Below, one piece after another: positions 1 through 7,449 of a stretch of 16,336 nt of DNA. This DNA comes from Thermocladium sp049965935. GTDB lineage: Archaea; Thermoproteota; Thermoprotei; Thermoproteales; Thermocladiaceae. Location: the NCBI GenBank assembly GCA_049965935.1, contig JBMFVP010000039.1:1-16336 (forward strand), in the 5' to 3' direction. The notes under the pieces were generated by a model. That model did no database searches, had not been told where the DNA came from, and saw only the letters and a list, made by a program, of their open reading frames with translations. Made by a program: the position numbers and the translations under genes. Position 1 is the stretch's first letter, and the number at the start of each line of letters is the position of its first letter.

Positions 1-103
1 GCATTGCGGGGGTGAGTCGGCCCCCATTCCCCAAAAATTCACCAGCGGAACAATAGCACCTTCCACACAAGCACCTAAAAATTCTAGGAATCCCCGCCCC
101 TAG
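1..103 (+). CDS. C-terminal tail of a TnpB-like (OrfB) RNA-guided nuclease, partial
   Basis: An open frame from base 2 enters from the left edge and ends at TAG (101-103). It encodes about 33 residues beginning HCGGESAPIPQ and ending KNSRNPRP. A Cys-Gly-Gly stretch, a low-complexity Pro/Thr/Ser/Gln tail and a stop codon inside a G/C-rich terminal hairpin are what I know from TnpB proteins of IS200/IS605 and IS607 elements. The zinc finger and the RuvC-like catalytic core would lie outside the window, so activity cannot be judged. The gene converges on the methyltransferase gene to its right. The call rests on tail style plus the hairpin; it could also be a chance open frame. Confidence 0.5.
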   Translation, partial: HCGGESAPIPQKFTSGTIAPSTQAPKNSRNPRP

Positions 104-114
104 AAGGGGCGAGG
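92..114 (+). mobile_element. Right-end hairpin of an IS200/IS605-like element
   Basis: CGCCCCT (95-101) pairs with AGGGGCG (105-111) around the 3-nt loop AGA. A C/A mismatch and two more C-G pairs extend the stem to 92-114. The TAG stop of the TnpB-like frame lies across the stem and loop. In this element class such a hairpin marks the right end and the 3' part of the reRNA/omega RNA; the bases just after it are host DNA and would serve as guide. A T-rich tract (115-130) follows, so the same structure could be a plain transcription terminator. Confidence 0.5.
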
Positions 115-160
115 TTTGTTGTTTGTTTTATCAGGTAGGCATAATCTCCGGGGAGGAATA

Positions 161-167
161 TAAAAAG
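161..167 (-). terminator. Possible U-run terminator of the methyltransferase gene
   Basis: On the minus strand a CTTTTTA run lies about 32 nt past the stop codon of the methyltransferase gene. Archaeal transcription often ends at such short T-runs without a hairpin. Read on the plus strand the same bases look like a TATA box, so the role is uncertain. Confidence 0.25.
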
Positions 168-198
168 CCAGCAGTCTGGAGCGACATCTAACATTACG

Positions 199-957
199 TC
201 ATCCATCTTTCCTATTAGGAATAGACTGCTTCCCCGCATTGCTTAGTGACGCGGCTGCCTGAACTACATTGCCTATCACGAAAACCACCGGCGACTCCAA
301 CTCATCGCCATTCACATCCCTCAAAGTGGTGAACACGATTTTTTCTCCATCCATGAATGCCTTGCTTATGGCCGCCACGGGCGTGGCTGGGCTTAATCCT
401 CCAGCCACTAATTCCTCGGCTATTTCCTTTATCCTGTGCCTACCCATTAGCACAACTATCGTATCGACCTTGCCCGCCAGCTCCTTGAAGTTAACGAATC
501 GCTTGCCCTTATTGGGATCCTCCGTACCCGTCACTATTGCAACGCTGCTGGCTATGCCCCTCACCACTAAGGGCACTAGAAACCGTTCTGGGGCCGCTAT
601 TGCGCTAGTGATGCCTGGAATAACTGTGCATTTAATTCCGTTCCGTAATAACTCAAGACACTCCTCAAAGCCTCTTCCAAACAGGAATGGGTCTCCACCA
701 TGTAGCCTGGCAACCATCTTTCCCTCCCTAGCTCTCTTCAGCAATAATTCATTGATCTCCGCCTGCTCCATCACATGGTGACCCAACTCCTTCCCCGCGA
801 ACACTAGCTCCGCATCGGGCCTCGTTAACCCCAATAAATCAGGTGGAATTAATCTATCATACACGATCACGTCGGCCTCCTTAATAATGCTAAGAGCCTT
901 CACTGTAATGAGCCCCAAATCGCCGGGACCAACGCCAACTATGTATACTGAGCACAT
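199..957 (-). CDS. cobA: Uroporphyrinogen-III C-methyltransferase (SUMT)
   Basis: Cytosolic SAM-dependent enzyme that methylates uroporphyrinogen III at C-2 and C-7 to make precorrin-2, the branch point for siroheme, cobalamin and the alternative heme route. The 252-residue protein has the usual single-domain length, with no HemD or CysG fusion. Visible motifs: VGVGPGDLGLIT at 7-18 (N-terminal Gly-rich signature), YDRL at 33-36, LHGGDPFLFGRG at 85-96, VIPGITSAIAAP at 112-123 and RGIASSVAIVTG at 133-144. The usual Thr-His-Arg before the last motif reads Val-Val-Arg. I chose the ATG at 955-957 because a longer frame adds 30 residues unlike the family, and because a TATA box sits about 26 nt upstream of this ATG, giving a leaderless mRNA. 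It is divergent from the aminopeptidase gene. No partner biosynthetic gene is in the window, so the end product is open. Confidence 0.9.
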   Translation of the reverse strand: MCSVYIVGVGPGDLGLITVKALSIIKEADVIVYDRLIPPDLLGLTRPDAELVFAGKELGHHVMEQAEINELLLKRAREGKMVARLHGGDPFLFGRGFEECLELLRNGIKCTVIPGITSAIAAPERFLVPLVVRGIASSVAIVTGTEDPNKGKRFVNFKELAGKVDTIVVLMGRHRIKEIAEELVAGGLSPATPVAAISKAFMDGEKIVFTTLRDVNGDELESPVVFVIGNVVQAAASLSNAGKQSIPNRKDG

Positions 958-979
958 TTGGACAATTAAGGAGGGGCAG

Positions 980-987
980 CTTTTATC
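980..987 (-). promoter_or_regulatory. TATA box of the methyltransferase gene
   Basis: The minus strand reads GATAAAAG, centred about 26 nt before the ATG at 957. Transcription should start at or next to the start codon. It lies in the 79-bp region shared with the divergent aminopeptidase promoter. Confidence 0.55.
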
Positions 988-1006
988 CTTTCCCGCTTTA
1001 ACGCAA

Positions 1007-1015
1007 CTTTTAATA
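1007..1015 (+). promoter_or_regulatory. TATA box of the aminopeptidase-thermopsin operon
   Basis: CTTTTAATA, centred 26 nt before the ATG at 1037. This spacing supports that ATG over the in-frame ATG at 1019 and predicts a leaderless transcript. Confidence 0.55.
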
Positions 1016-1036
1016 GGTATGAGGGGTCGAAGCCAT

Positions 1037-3361
1037 ATGCAGGTCAATAAATATGACCTATATCTAGATGTGGATTATGATAAATTATCCTATAGGGGCA
1101 ATGTTAAGATAGATATGAGCAGCGAGCCGCCCTTATCCCTGAATGCGGTCGACTTATCGATACTGGGAGTGAAGGTCGATGGGAAAGCAATTGATTATGT
1201 ATATGATGGCAAGGCAATAAGCATAAAGTCACCCGTCGAGAGGAGCATTGAAGTCGAGTTCGAGGGCAAAGTGCCTGACTTATTGATGGGGATCTATAGG
1301 GCTCCCTATGAGGGGGGCTACATGATAACGACGCAATTCGAGGCCACGGGGGCGAGGCGCATGTTCCCATGCATTGATCACCCCGCATATAAGGCCATAT
1401 TCAAGGTAACCATTCGAGTCAAGGATGGGCTGGACGTGATATTCAACACGCCGCCGCGGAGCGTGGTCAAGGATGGGGATAAGAAGGTGATTGAGTTCCA
1501 GGAAACCCCCAGAATGTCAACTTACCTGCTTTACGTGGGCATAGGCAAGTTCGAGGAGATCAAGGATAAATTAGGCAGCGTGGATATAATTGTGGCAACT
1601 CCGCCTGGCAAGGCGAAGAGGGGAGCATTCGCTATGGATGTGGCTAAGAGGGTCATTAAGTATTACGAGGATTACTTTGGCATACCTTATCAACTCCCCA
1701 AGCTACACTTAATAGCAGTGCCAGAATTCGCGGCAGGAGCCATGGAGAATTGGGGAGCAATAACTTTCAGGGAAACTGCTCTCCTAGCTGATGAGAATAG
1801 CAGCGAGGGGGAGAGGAGGAGGGTGGCGGAGGTCGTGGCTCATGAATTGGCGCATCAATGGTTTGGGGACCTCGTCACAATGAAGTGGTGGGATGATCTA
1901 TGGCTCAACGAGAGCTTCGCCACATTCATGAGTTATAAGGCAATTGATAACTTATTCCCAGAATGGAGGCACTGGTATGACTTCCTCCTAAATGAGACGG
2001 GGGGCGCCATGATGCGGGACTCGCTGTCAACTACCCACCCAATACATGTGCCGGTCAATAAGGAGGAGGAAATAGAGCAAATATTCGATGAAATAAGTTA
2101 CGGCAAAGGCGCCAGCATACTGAGGATGATTGAGGCATTCATTGGGGACGAGGCGTTCCGCGCAGGCCTCAGGAACTACTTAAAGGCACATGAATACGAC
2201 AATGCCACGGCGGGAGACCTATGGAGTAGCCTAGAGACCGCTTCGGGGAAACCGGTAATAAAAATAATGAGCGAGTGGATTAATAAGGAGGGGTACCCCG
2301 TCGTGACCGTCACGAAGGAGGGGGACAATGCTAGGTTAAGCCAAGCCAGGTTTAAGTTAGCCGGCGACGAGGAGGGCAAGTGGCCCGTGCCGCTGACTTA
2401 CTACATTAATGGTAGGCGGGAGTCCCTTCTCATGGAGGAAAGCGCCACAATTAAGGGCCCCATTTCATCCATTAAGCTCAACATTAACCAGACTGGTTTC
2501 TATAGGGCTAGGTACTGGGACTGGGAAGTAGCTTGGAGAGGCGCGGAGTCGCCAATAGATAGATGGGGAATAGCGGCGGATATATATGCCCACTTACTGC
2601 AGGGCGGCATTAAGCTGCGGGATTACTTGGCCTTCATATCGAGATTCAGGAAGGAGGAGGATTACTTACCTGCCTGGGAAGTCTCGTCCCAATTATCTAC
2701 TTTATTCGCGATAAATATGGCTACCCGCACCGAGAGCGCGGAGTTCCATAGATCCCAATTAAGGCTTCTCGAGGGCCGCAGCGATGCAAATAGCGTGCTC
2801 CTAAGGGGCATAGTAGCAATGAGGCTGGCCCAAGTTGATGATGAGTATGCAAAATCAATAGCGAGCGATATCTTTAGGTTCGAGTCGCTGGATCCCAACA
2901 TGAGGAGAGCCGTGGCTACGGCGTATGCCGTCACCGGCGAGAAGCCGTTCGAGACCTTAGCATCCCTCTACTCTAGGCTACGGAATGATGAGGATAGAAT
3001 CAAGGTAATTCTATCCATGATGGCCATCCGCGACCCGGCCGAGTATGCATTAGCCTTGGGACTACTGCTCTCGGGCGACGTGAAGAGGCAGGACGTGGGC
3101 TCAGCATTCGCTGTTGGGGCTTATAATCCATTCGTTAGGAGACTCACGTTATCCTGGTTAAAGATCAACATCAATAAGCTTAGGCAGCTTTACCAAGCCA
3201 CCGGAACGCTCTCCAGAATTATGGAGGCCGCCATACCCTTCCTGGGCCTCGGCCAAGAGGATGAATTGATTGGATTCCTCAATGGGCTTAATGCGCCTGA
3301 AATGGAGATGGGCATAAAGGTAGGAGTGGAGCTCCTCAAGATTTATGGGAAACTACGATGA
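1037..3361 (+). CDS. M1-family zinc aminopeptidase (tricorn-interacting-factor / aminopeptidase N type)
   Basis: Cytosolic metallopeptidase that removes N-terminal residues from peptides and probably finishes products of the proteasome or other proteases. The 774-residue protein has the M1 order: N-terminal beta domain (about 1-190), catalytic domain, then a C-terminal helical domain (about 530-774). Visible active site: GAMEN at 234-238, HELAH at 269-273 (zinc ligands His269 and His273, general base Glu270), Glu292 in NESFA as third zinc ligand, and Tyr355 in EISYGKGAS as transition-state stabiliser. All are intact. There is no signal peptide. The start at 1037 follows from the TATA spacing and from MQVNKYDL beginning the first beta strand; a longer frame from 887 adds 50 residues that overlap the divergent gene. 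Its last four bases overlap the start of the thermopsin-like gene (ATGA), which suggests translational coupling. Family assignment is very secure; the physiological substrates are inferred. Confidence 0.95.
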   Translation: MQVNKYDLYLDVDYDKLSYRGNVKIDMSSEPPLSLNAVDLSILGVKVDGKAIDYVYDGKAISIKSPVERSIEVEFEGKVPDLLMGIYRAPYEGGYMITTQFEATGARRMFPCIDHPAYKAIFKVTIRVKDGLDVIFNTPPRSVVKDGDKKVIEFQETPRMSTYLLYVGIGKFEEIKDKLGSVDIIVATPPGKAKRGAFAMDVAKRVIKYYEDYFGIPYQLPKLHLIAVPEFAAGAMENWGAITFRETALLADENSSEGERRRVAEVVAHELAHQWFGDLVTMKWWDDLWLNESFATFMSYKAIDNLFPEWRHWYDFLLNETGGAMMRDSLSTTHPIHVPVNKEEEIEQIFDEISYGKGASILRMIEAFIGDEAFRAGLRNYLKAHEYDNATAGDLWSSLETASGKPVIKIMSEWINKEGYPVVTVTKEGDNARLSQARFKLAGDEEGKWPVPLTYYINGRRESLLMEESATIKGPISSIKLNINQTGFYRARYWDWEVAWRGAESPIDRWGIAADIYAHLLQGGIKLRDYLAFISRFRKEEDYLPAWEVSSQLSTLFAINMATRTESAEFHRSQLRLLEGRSDANSVLLRGIVAMRLAQVDDEYAKSIASDIFRFESLDPNMRRAVATAYAVTGEKPFETLASLYSRLRNDEDRIKVILSMMAIRDPAEYALALGLLLSGDVKRQDVGSAFAVGAYNPFVRRLTLSWLKININKLRQLYQATGTLSRIMEAAIPFLGLGQEDELIGFLNGLNAPEMEMGIKVGVELLKIYGKLR

Positions 3362-5928
3362 TGAGGTACTTAGTCCTAGTCGCCATACTGGTCGTGGCCT
3401 CATCCATATGCATAAACGCGTCGCAAATAGTCCTGAAGCCCTACAGCGCATTACCGATAAACATCAGTGATTACTGGAGTAACTATAGTCTCTGGTTCCA
3501 TGTATCCTCCAATTCCTCAATTGACATCTATGTGCTTAATCAAACCCAGTACAGCGAACAAATAAGTGACTGGCCCGCCCCCCGCTATGAGGGACTTAAC
3601 ATAAGTGGATTAGTTAGCATTGGAGAGGGGAATTGGTACTTGATTCTAAGGAACCCCAGCAACACGTCTGCAATGATTGATTATTCCTACGGCACCATAC
3701 CGATCAATCCATTTCTATCTTATCCAGAGCCCCCAGCGCCAATAGGCTTAGCGGATTACGGCGTCATAAACGAATCGGGCTTATTGGTTCCATACAGTGT
3801 ATTAACCAATGAAGCGGTGGGCATCGCCTCGATATATTACATTAACGTATCCAGCAGCGAACCCATTAACTCGGCACCTCCACACGCGGTCTCACTTCAA
3901 TTAAACGTGGTTCTTCAAGTCAACTCAACAAGGGGCCGATACGCTTATTGGCTTCAGAACGTGGTGGCAATGGATACTTCATCCATGACTTACGATGTGA
4001 TAGATAATGTATGGAATATGAGCAGCCCAAACGCTACCCTGAGCAACTCATCAATAAGGGGCAGCGGCAGCGTCGCGGCATCCCCCAGTGGATACTTCTA
4101 CTGGTATAGCTATACTAATCAAAGCTATTCCCTGCCCCTAAATATTAAGTTAGCAACATGGATTCAAACGCTTGATTCCGGCATTATAATTCACTTTGCC
4201 TATTATGATGGAGGCAAGGAAATCAATTACGATAACGTCACAATCCCGATACAGGACCCCAGGGCAGCAATAATGATTAATGGGTATCACATGGTTGGGG
4301 AGGGGCCTTCGTATTACGATGCGGAGTTTGTGCTTGGTGGCGATGCAAATGGTTCCGAGGCAATAATTAACGGCATCAATGCATCGCTGCATCTTTATTA
4401 TCTGATTAATGATAGTTACGCATTGCCGAGAGGCATATACATATTCGGCAGCAATACGGCCGAGACCGTGAGCGGGGTAAATGCTATCTATGATGAGGGG
4501 GGAGTGCGATTATCGCATGGAGTGCCTAGGCTTGGAGTGCCCTTCATAGTTGAATTAACCATAATAAAGCAACACATGCCTAGCATGGTTGTGGATGAGG
4601 GCGTGAATACATCCATTAATGCAACCATATATGTTGGCGGAGGGGAGCCACCATACACTTATTACTTGGTGCTGGATGGCGCGACGAGGGACAGCTACAC
4701 CACTGATGGGGTTTTCCATGATTTCGAGATCTACGTGGGTAATCTATCCCTTGGAGTCCATCAATATCAGGTAGTGGTGAGGGACTCAAGGGGGGCCGAG
4801 GTTTACTCTGAGGTTGGTGACATTGAGGTAATGAGGGACCCCAGCCTCAATGCTGCCCTTAATGCATCTATTCTGGATGCTGGTCAATGGATTAAGATAA
4901 CCGCGGCTGGAGCTAATGGAACCCCACCATATAGTTATGAGGTTCTTGATAACGGTAGTCCAGTCACTGGTTTAATTTATGGCGAATTAAGCCAAGCCAT
5001 TCGCATGAATGGAGCCGGGATCCATATAATAACGATCATTATGAGGGACTCAGGGGGATCCACTGTGAATAAGTCATTCACTGTACTCGTTAATCCAGAT
5101 CCATTACTGCACCTATCAATAAATGCCACAAGCATGGACGCCGGTCAAACAGTTCTAGCTAATCTAAGCACGAGTGGTGGTACGCCGCCGTATAGTTACG
5201 AAGTTCTCCTGAACTCCACTAGGCTTAATTGCACAACAATGTGCAGCCTACGGTTAGGCGTGGGTAGATACGTGCTTAGCGCCACTGTGAGGGACTCGAG
5301 TGGGTATAGCTATTCTAAGGCAGTGATGATCTCCGTGAACCCCGATCCCTCGATCTTGATCTCCCTTAACGCGACCACCATAGATGATGGCGAGGGGATC
5401 TCGCTGGTCCTTAATGGAATTAATGGAACCCCACCATATAGTTATGAGGCCCTCCTTGATGGCTCAGTGATCAATGCAACGCAGTTAATTAGGCCCGGCA
5501 TTGGGACCCATGACCTCACCGTGGTGCTGAGGGACGCCAGCAATTACACCGTGGATAGAAGCATCACGATACGAGTTAACCCCGATCCAGTAATTAATGT
5601 CTCGCTTATCCCCATATCTAATTTCGTTTTGGATGATTATGAGGCGCGTGGGGTGATCATTATCAATAATGGAACCCCGCCGTACAGCATTAAGTGGTTC
5701 CTAAATGGGGTGGAGGTAGCCAGTGGAAGTGAAGTGACCATTAATTTAACTAGGATGGGAGTCAATAATGTGACCATAATGGTGCTTGACTCGACTGGGC
5801 GAGGGGCTCGGTATGATTTCTCAATCAACTATGGCTATGATGTGCCCCGAGTAATCACTTTGATAGCCATTGGGATCCTAATAATTGCGTTATCAATAAT
5901 ATTGAGGAGCAGGAGCAGGAAACTGTGA
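3358..5928 (+). CDS. Thermopsin-like acid protease (peptidase A5) with five Ig-like repeats and a C-terminal membrane anchor
   Basis: Predicted secreted, surface-anchored acid protease of 856 residues. Residues 1-22 form a signal peptide (MMRYL, then a hydrophobic run). Residues about 30-400 resemble the thermopsin family: PAPIGLADYGV (126-136), VPYSVLTNEAVGIASI (144-159), VSLQLNVVLQ (178-187) and YWLQNV (197-202) are recognisable blocks. Five beta-rich repeats of 82-92 residues follow (about 405-825), each with a G(T/E)PPY core at 431, 523, 610, 692 and 774. A transmembrane helix (about 828-849) ends in the basic tail RSRSRKL, so the protease should sit outside. More than 30 N-x-S/T sequons point to a glycosylated surface protein. 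The ATG overlaps the aminopeptidase stop (ATGA). Catalytic residues of this family are not certain to me, so I cannot confirm activity. The repeats could be PKD/Ig-type spacers or binding modules. Confidence 0.8.
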   Translation: MMRYLVLVAILVVASSICINASQIVLKPYSALPINISDYWSNYSLWFHVSSNSSIDIYVLNQTQYSEQISDWPAPRYEGLNISGLVSIGEGNWYLILRNPSNTSAMIDYSYGTIPINPFLSYPEPPAPIGLADYGVINESGLLVPYSVLTNEAVGIASIYYINVSSSEPINSAPPHAVSLQLNVVLQVNSTRGRYAYWLQNVVAMDTSSMTYDVIDNVWNMSSPNATLSNSSIRGSGSVAASPSGYFYWYSYTNQSYSLPLNIKLATWIQTLDSGIIIHFAYYDGGKEINYDNVTIPIQDPRAAIMINGYHMVGEGPSYYDAEFVLGGDANGSEAIINGINASLHLYYLINDSYALPRGIYIFGSNTAETVSGVNAIYDEGGVRLSHGVPRLGVPFIVELTIIKQHMPSMVVDEGVNTSINATIYVGGGEPPYTYYLVLDGATRDSYTTDGVFHDFEIYVGNLSLGVHQYQVVVRDSRGAEVYSEVGDIEVMRDPSLNAALNASILDAGQWIKITAAGANGTPPYSYEVLDNGSPVTGLIYGELSQAIRMNGAGIHIITIIMRDSGGSTVNKSFTVLVNPDPLLHLSINATSMDAGQTVLANLSTSGGTPPYSYEVLLNSTRLNCTTMCSLRLGVGRYVLSATVRDSSGYSYSKAVMISVNPDPSILISLNATTIDDGEGISLVLNGINGTPPYSYEALLDGSVINATQLIRPGIGTHDLTVVLRDASNYTVDRSITIRVNPDPVINVSLIPISNFVLDDYEARGVIIINNGTPPYSIKWFLNGVEVASGSEVTINLTRMGVNNVTIMVLDSTGRGARYDFSINYGYDVPRVITLIAIGILIIALSIILRSRSRKL
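4570..5832 (+). repeat. Five tandem Ig-like repeats within the thermopsin-like gene
   Basis: Five units of roughly 245-275 bp each encode a GTPPYSYE-type core followed by a V(R/L)D strand, and most are joined by VNPDP linkers. Units 2 and 4 share an exactly identical 29-nt stretch (4914-4942 and 5421-5449, 507 bp apart) that includes all wobble positions. Units 3 and 5 encode the same core with different codons. This is a sign of recent duplication or gene conversion between units 2 and 4. Confidence 0.8.
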
Positions 5929-6168
5929 CCGTCCCGTATGGGTTTCTCTGATTTGTGATGAGCTTTTCTTTACTTATTTCCAGGGAGCTTGCCGCTTCTT
6001 TGCAATGGGTTGTGGATATTAGGTAGTTTGGGTCTCTGGGGATCGAGCATCGTATGGCGAGTTAATGGAGCGAATAATGCAGTGCCGTGATCTTAATACC
6101 CCCCAATAAAGGGTCTAGATCGCTCAAAAACCCATTCTCATAAACCACCTGCTCCTCAACTCCCGAAG
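5929..6168. other. Intergenic region without a recognised gene
   Basis: About 240 bp between the protease stop and the promoter of the first transporter. I see no ORF above some ten codons that looks coding and no tRNA. A T-rich stretch (5963-5980) could end transcription of the upstream operon. CTGA (5948-5951) followed by GTGATGA (5955-5961) resembles the inner boxes of a C/D-box guide RNA, but the outer boxes are missing. Confidence 0.5.
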
Positions 6169-6179
6169 CTTTAAAAATT
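6169..6179 (+). promoter_or_regulatory. TATA box of the first MFS gene
   Basis: CTTTAAAAATT, centred about 27 nt before the ATG at 6201. The spacing favours this ATG over the in-frame TTG at 6192. Confidence 0.55.
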
Positions 6180-6200
6180 AAGCAATAATGGTTGATCTCC

Positions 6201-7373
6201 ATGAAGGACAATGATGCAATCAATTTCATTTATGTACTATTGATAATAGTGACGATGACGTTTGCCGTTAGGGCTAGCAACAACATGCTGATGACCACCG
6301 TGCCGCTTCTGGCTAAATACTTCTTCTATTACAGCAATACCGAGATAGGGGTACTGGCCGCATTGATGTCCCTCGGTACATTCCTAACCACTGTCCTAAT
6401 CAATGCGAGACTGGATGCAGTTAGGCGAAGGAGAGTCTTCATCGCCTCATCAATAGGCTACGCCGCGATCCTCCCCCTCTTTTACTTGGCTAATCCCATC
6501 TCGTTATGGGCGCTATCAGCCGTGGCTGGAGTGGTTCTCGGCAATATAATGCCCAACATAATAACCTCCGCCGGGCTCCTGCCTGACCGTAAAGCCAGGG
6601 AGCGGCTCTTATCCATATACACGTTATCGCTCAGCGTTAGCCTAGTGGTTGGACCCGCCATAGAGGCATTAATACTTAAACGGTTCAGCATTAGATCATC
6701 ATTTCTATTCTTTGCACCCATGGGCATAGTGGTTGCCGCGTTGTCTCCTCTCATAATATTCCCCCAAGGCGAGGAAAGGAGAGGGGGGCGAGTCAAGGTA
6801 TTATCGAACCCTGGATTTAAGACCGCCACATATAATATATTGGCATATAACATACCGTTCTCAACGCTCACAGCGTTTGGTGGAATATACGCCGTATCAC
6901 AGTTCCATGCCTCCTACTCAACGGCAACGGGGCTCTTCTCCCTCTTCTTCACAACATCGCTCCTGGCTAGGCTTTACCTATCCATAAGGCCGGCCAATAA
7001 GGTGTGGGCCCTAATGGCTGCCTCGGTCTCCATGACTGTTCTCGGCCTTATCCTAATGACCGCGGCGGGAAACGTGACTGAGCTAGCCATCGCCCTCCTA
7101 GTGCTGGGGGTCCCCCATGGATTGACCTACCCTCTATCCCTCATCTCTATAACGAGGACCTTTAGGCCGGAGGAGAGGAATGCGGCTAATAGTCAATTCT
7201 TCGCCGTAATGATGCTTATAGGCATAGCTACGCCCACCCTCATGGGCCTCGTGGCGGACGTTATTGGGCTTAGGTACGTCTTCGGGATACTGGTCATATC
7301 GGTTCTGGCCCTGCTCTTCATGATTAGGCGCAACGTGGAGGCCGTGGATAAGGCTGCCCAATTAATTCAATGA
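6201..7373 (+). CDS. Major facilitator superfamily transporter, first of three
   Basis: Integral membrane secondary transporter of 390 residues, with about twelve hydrophobic helices in two halves split by a basic loop (QGEERRGGRVK, about 190-200). The loop between helices 2 and 3, where the MFS motif A (G-x3-D-x2-G-R-R/K) normally lies, reads INARLDAVRRRRVF: basic residues remain but the Asp-x2-Gly-Arg pattern is lost. NIMPNIITSAGLLPDRKARERL (about 115-136) is a plausible helix 4-5 loop. A motif-A-like DVIGLR appears in the C-terminal part. It is less like its two downstream neighbours than they are like each other. The substrate cannot be told from sequence; efflux of small molecules or uptake of peptides or sugars are possible. 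Confidence 0.85.
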   Translation: MKDNDAINFIYVLLIIVTMTFAVRASNNMLMTTVPLLAKYFFYYSNTEIGVLAALMSLGTFLTTVLINARLDAVRRRRVFIASSIGYAAILPLFYLANPISLWALSAVAGVVLGNIMPNIITSAGLLPDRKARERLLSIYTLSLSVSLVVGPAIEALILKRFSIRSSFLFFAPMGIVVAALSPLIIFPQGEERRGGRVKVLSNPGFKTATYNILAYNIPFSTLTAFGGIYAVSQFHASYSTATGLFSLFFTTSLLARLYLSIRPANKVWALMAASVSMTVLGLILMTAAGNVTELAIALLVLGVPHGLTYPLSLISITRTFRPEERNAANSQFFAVMMLIGIATPTLMGLVADVIGLRYVFGILVISVLALLFMIRRNVEAVDKAAQLIQ

Positions 7374-7411
7374 CGCATTTCTGCCTCAAATATCATGGAT
7401 TAAATGGATAA

Positions 7412-7419
7412 ACATATTA
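7412..7419 (+). promoter_or_regulatory. TATA-like box of the second MFS gene
   Basis: ACATATTA, centred about 34 nt before the ATG at 7450. This would leave a leader of a few nucleotides. It is weaker than the other boxes here, and read-through from the first transporter is also possible. Confidence 0.35.
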
Positions 7420-7449
7420 ATGCAGGGACAAACTGGTTTTGGCATTTAA

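Noticed and set aside
887..1036. 50-residue N-terminal extension of the aminopeptidase
   Set aside because: It overlaps the divergent methyltransferase gene, lacks M1 family character and starts upstream of the TATA box that fits the ATG at 1037.
958..1047. 30-residue N-terminal extension of the methyltransferase
   Set aside because: It contains the TATA box and runs into the divergent gene. The family signature begins right after the ATG at 957.
5940..5975. C/D-box guide RNA (CTGA then GTGATGA at 5948-5961)
   Set aside because: Only the inner D' and C' boxes fit. I find no upstream box C or downstream box D at the right distance.
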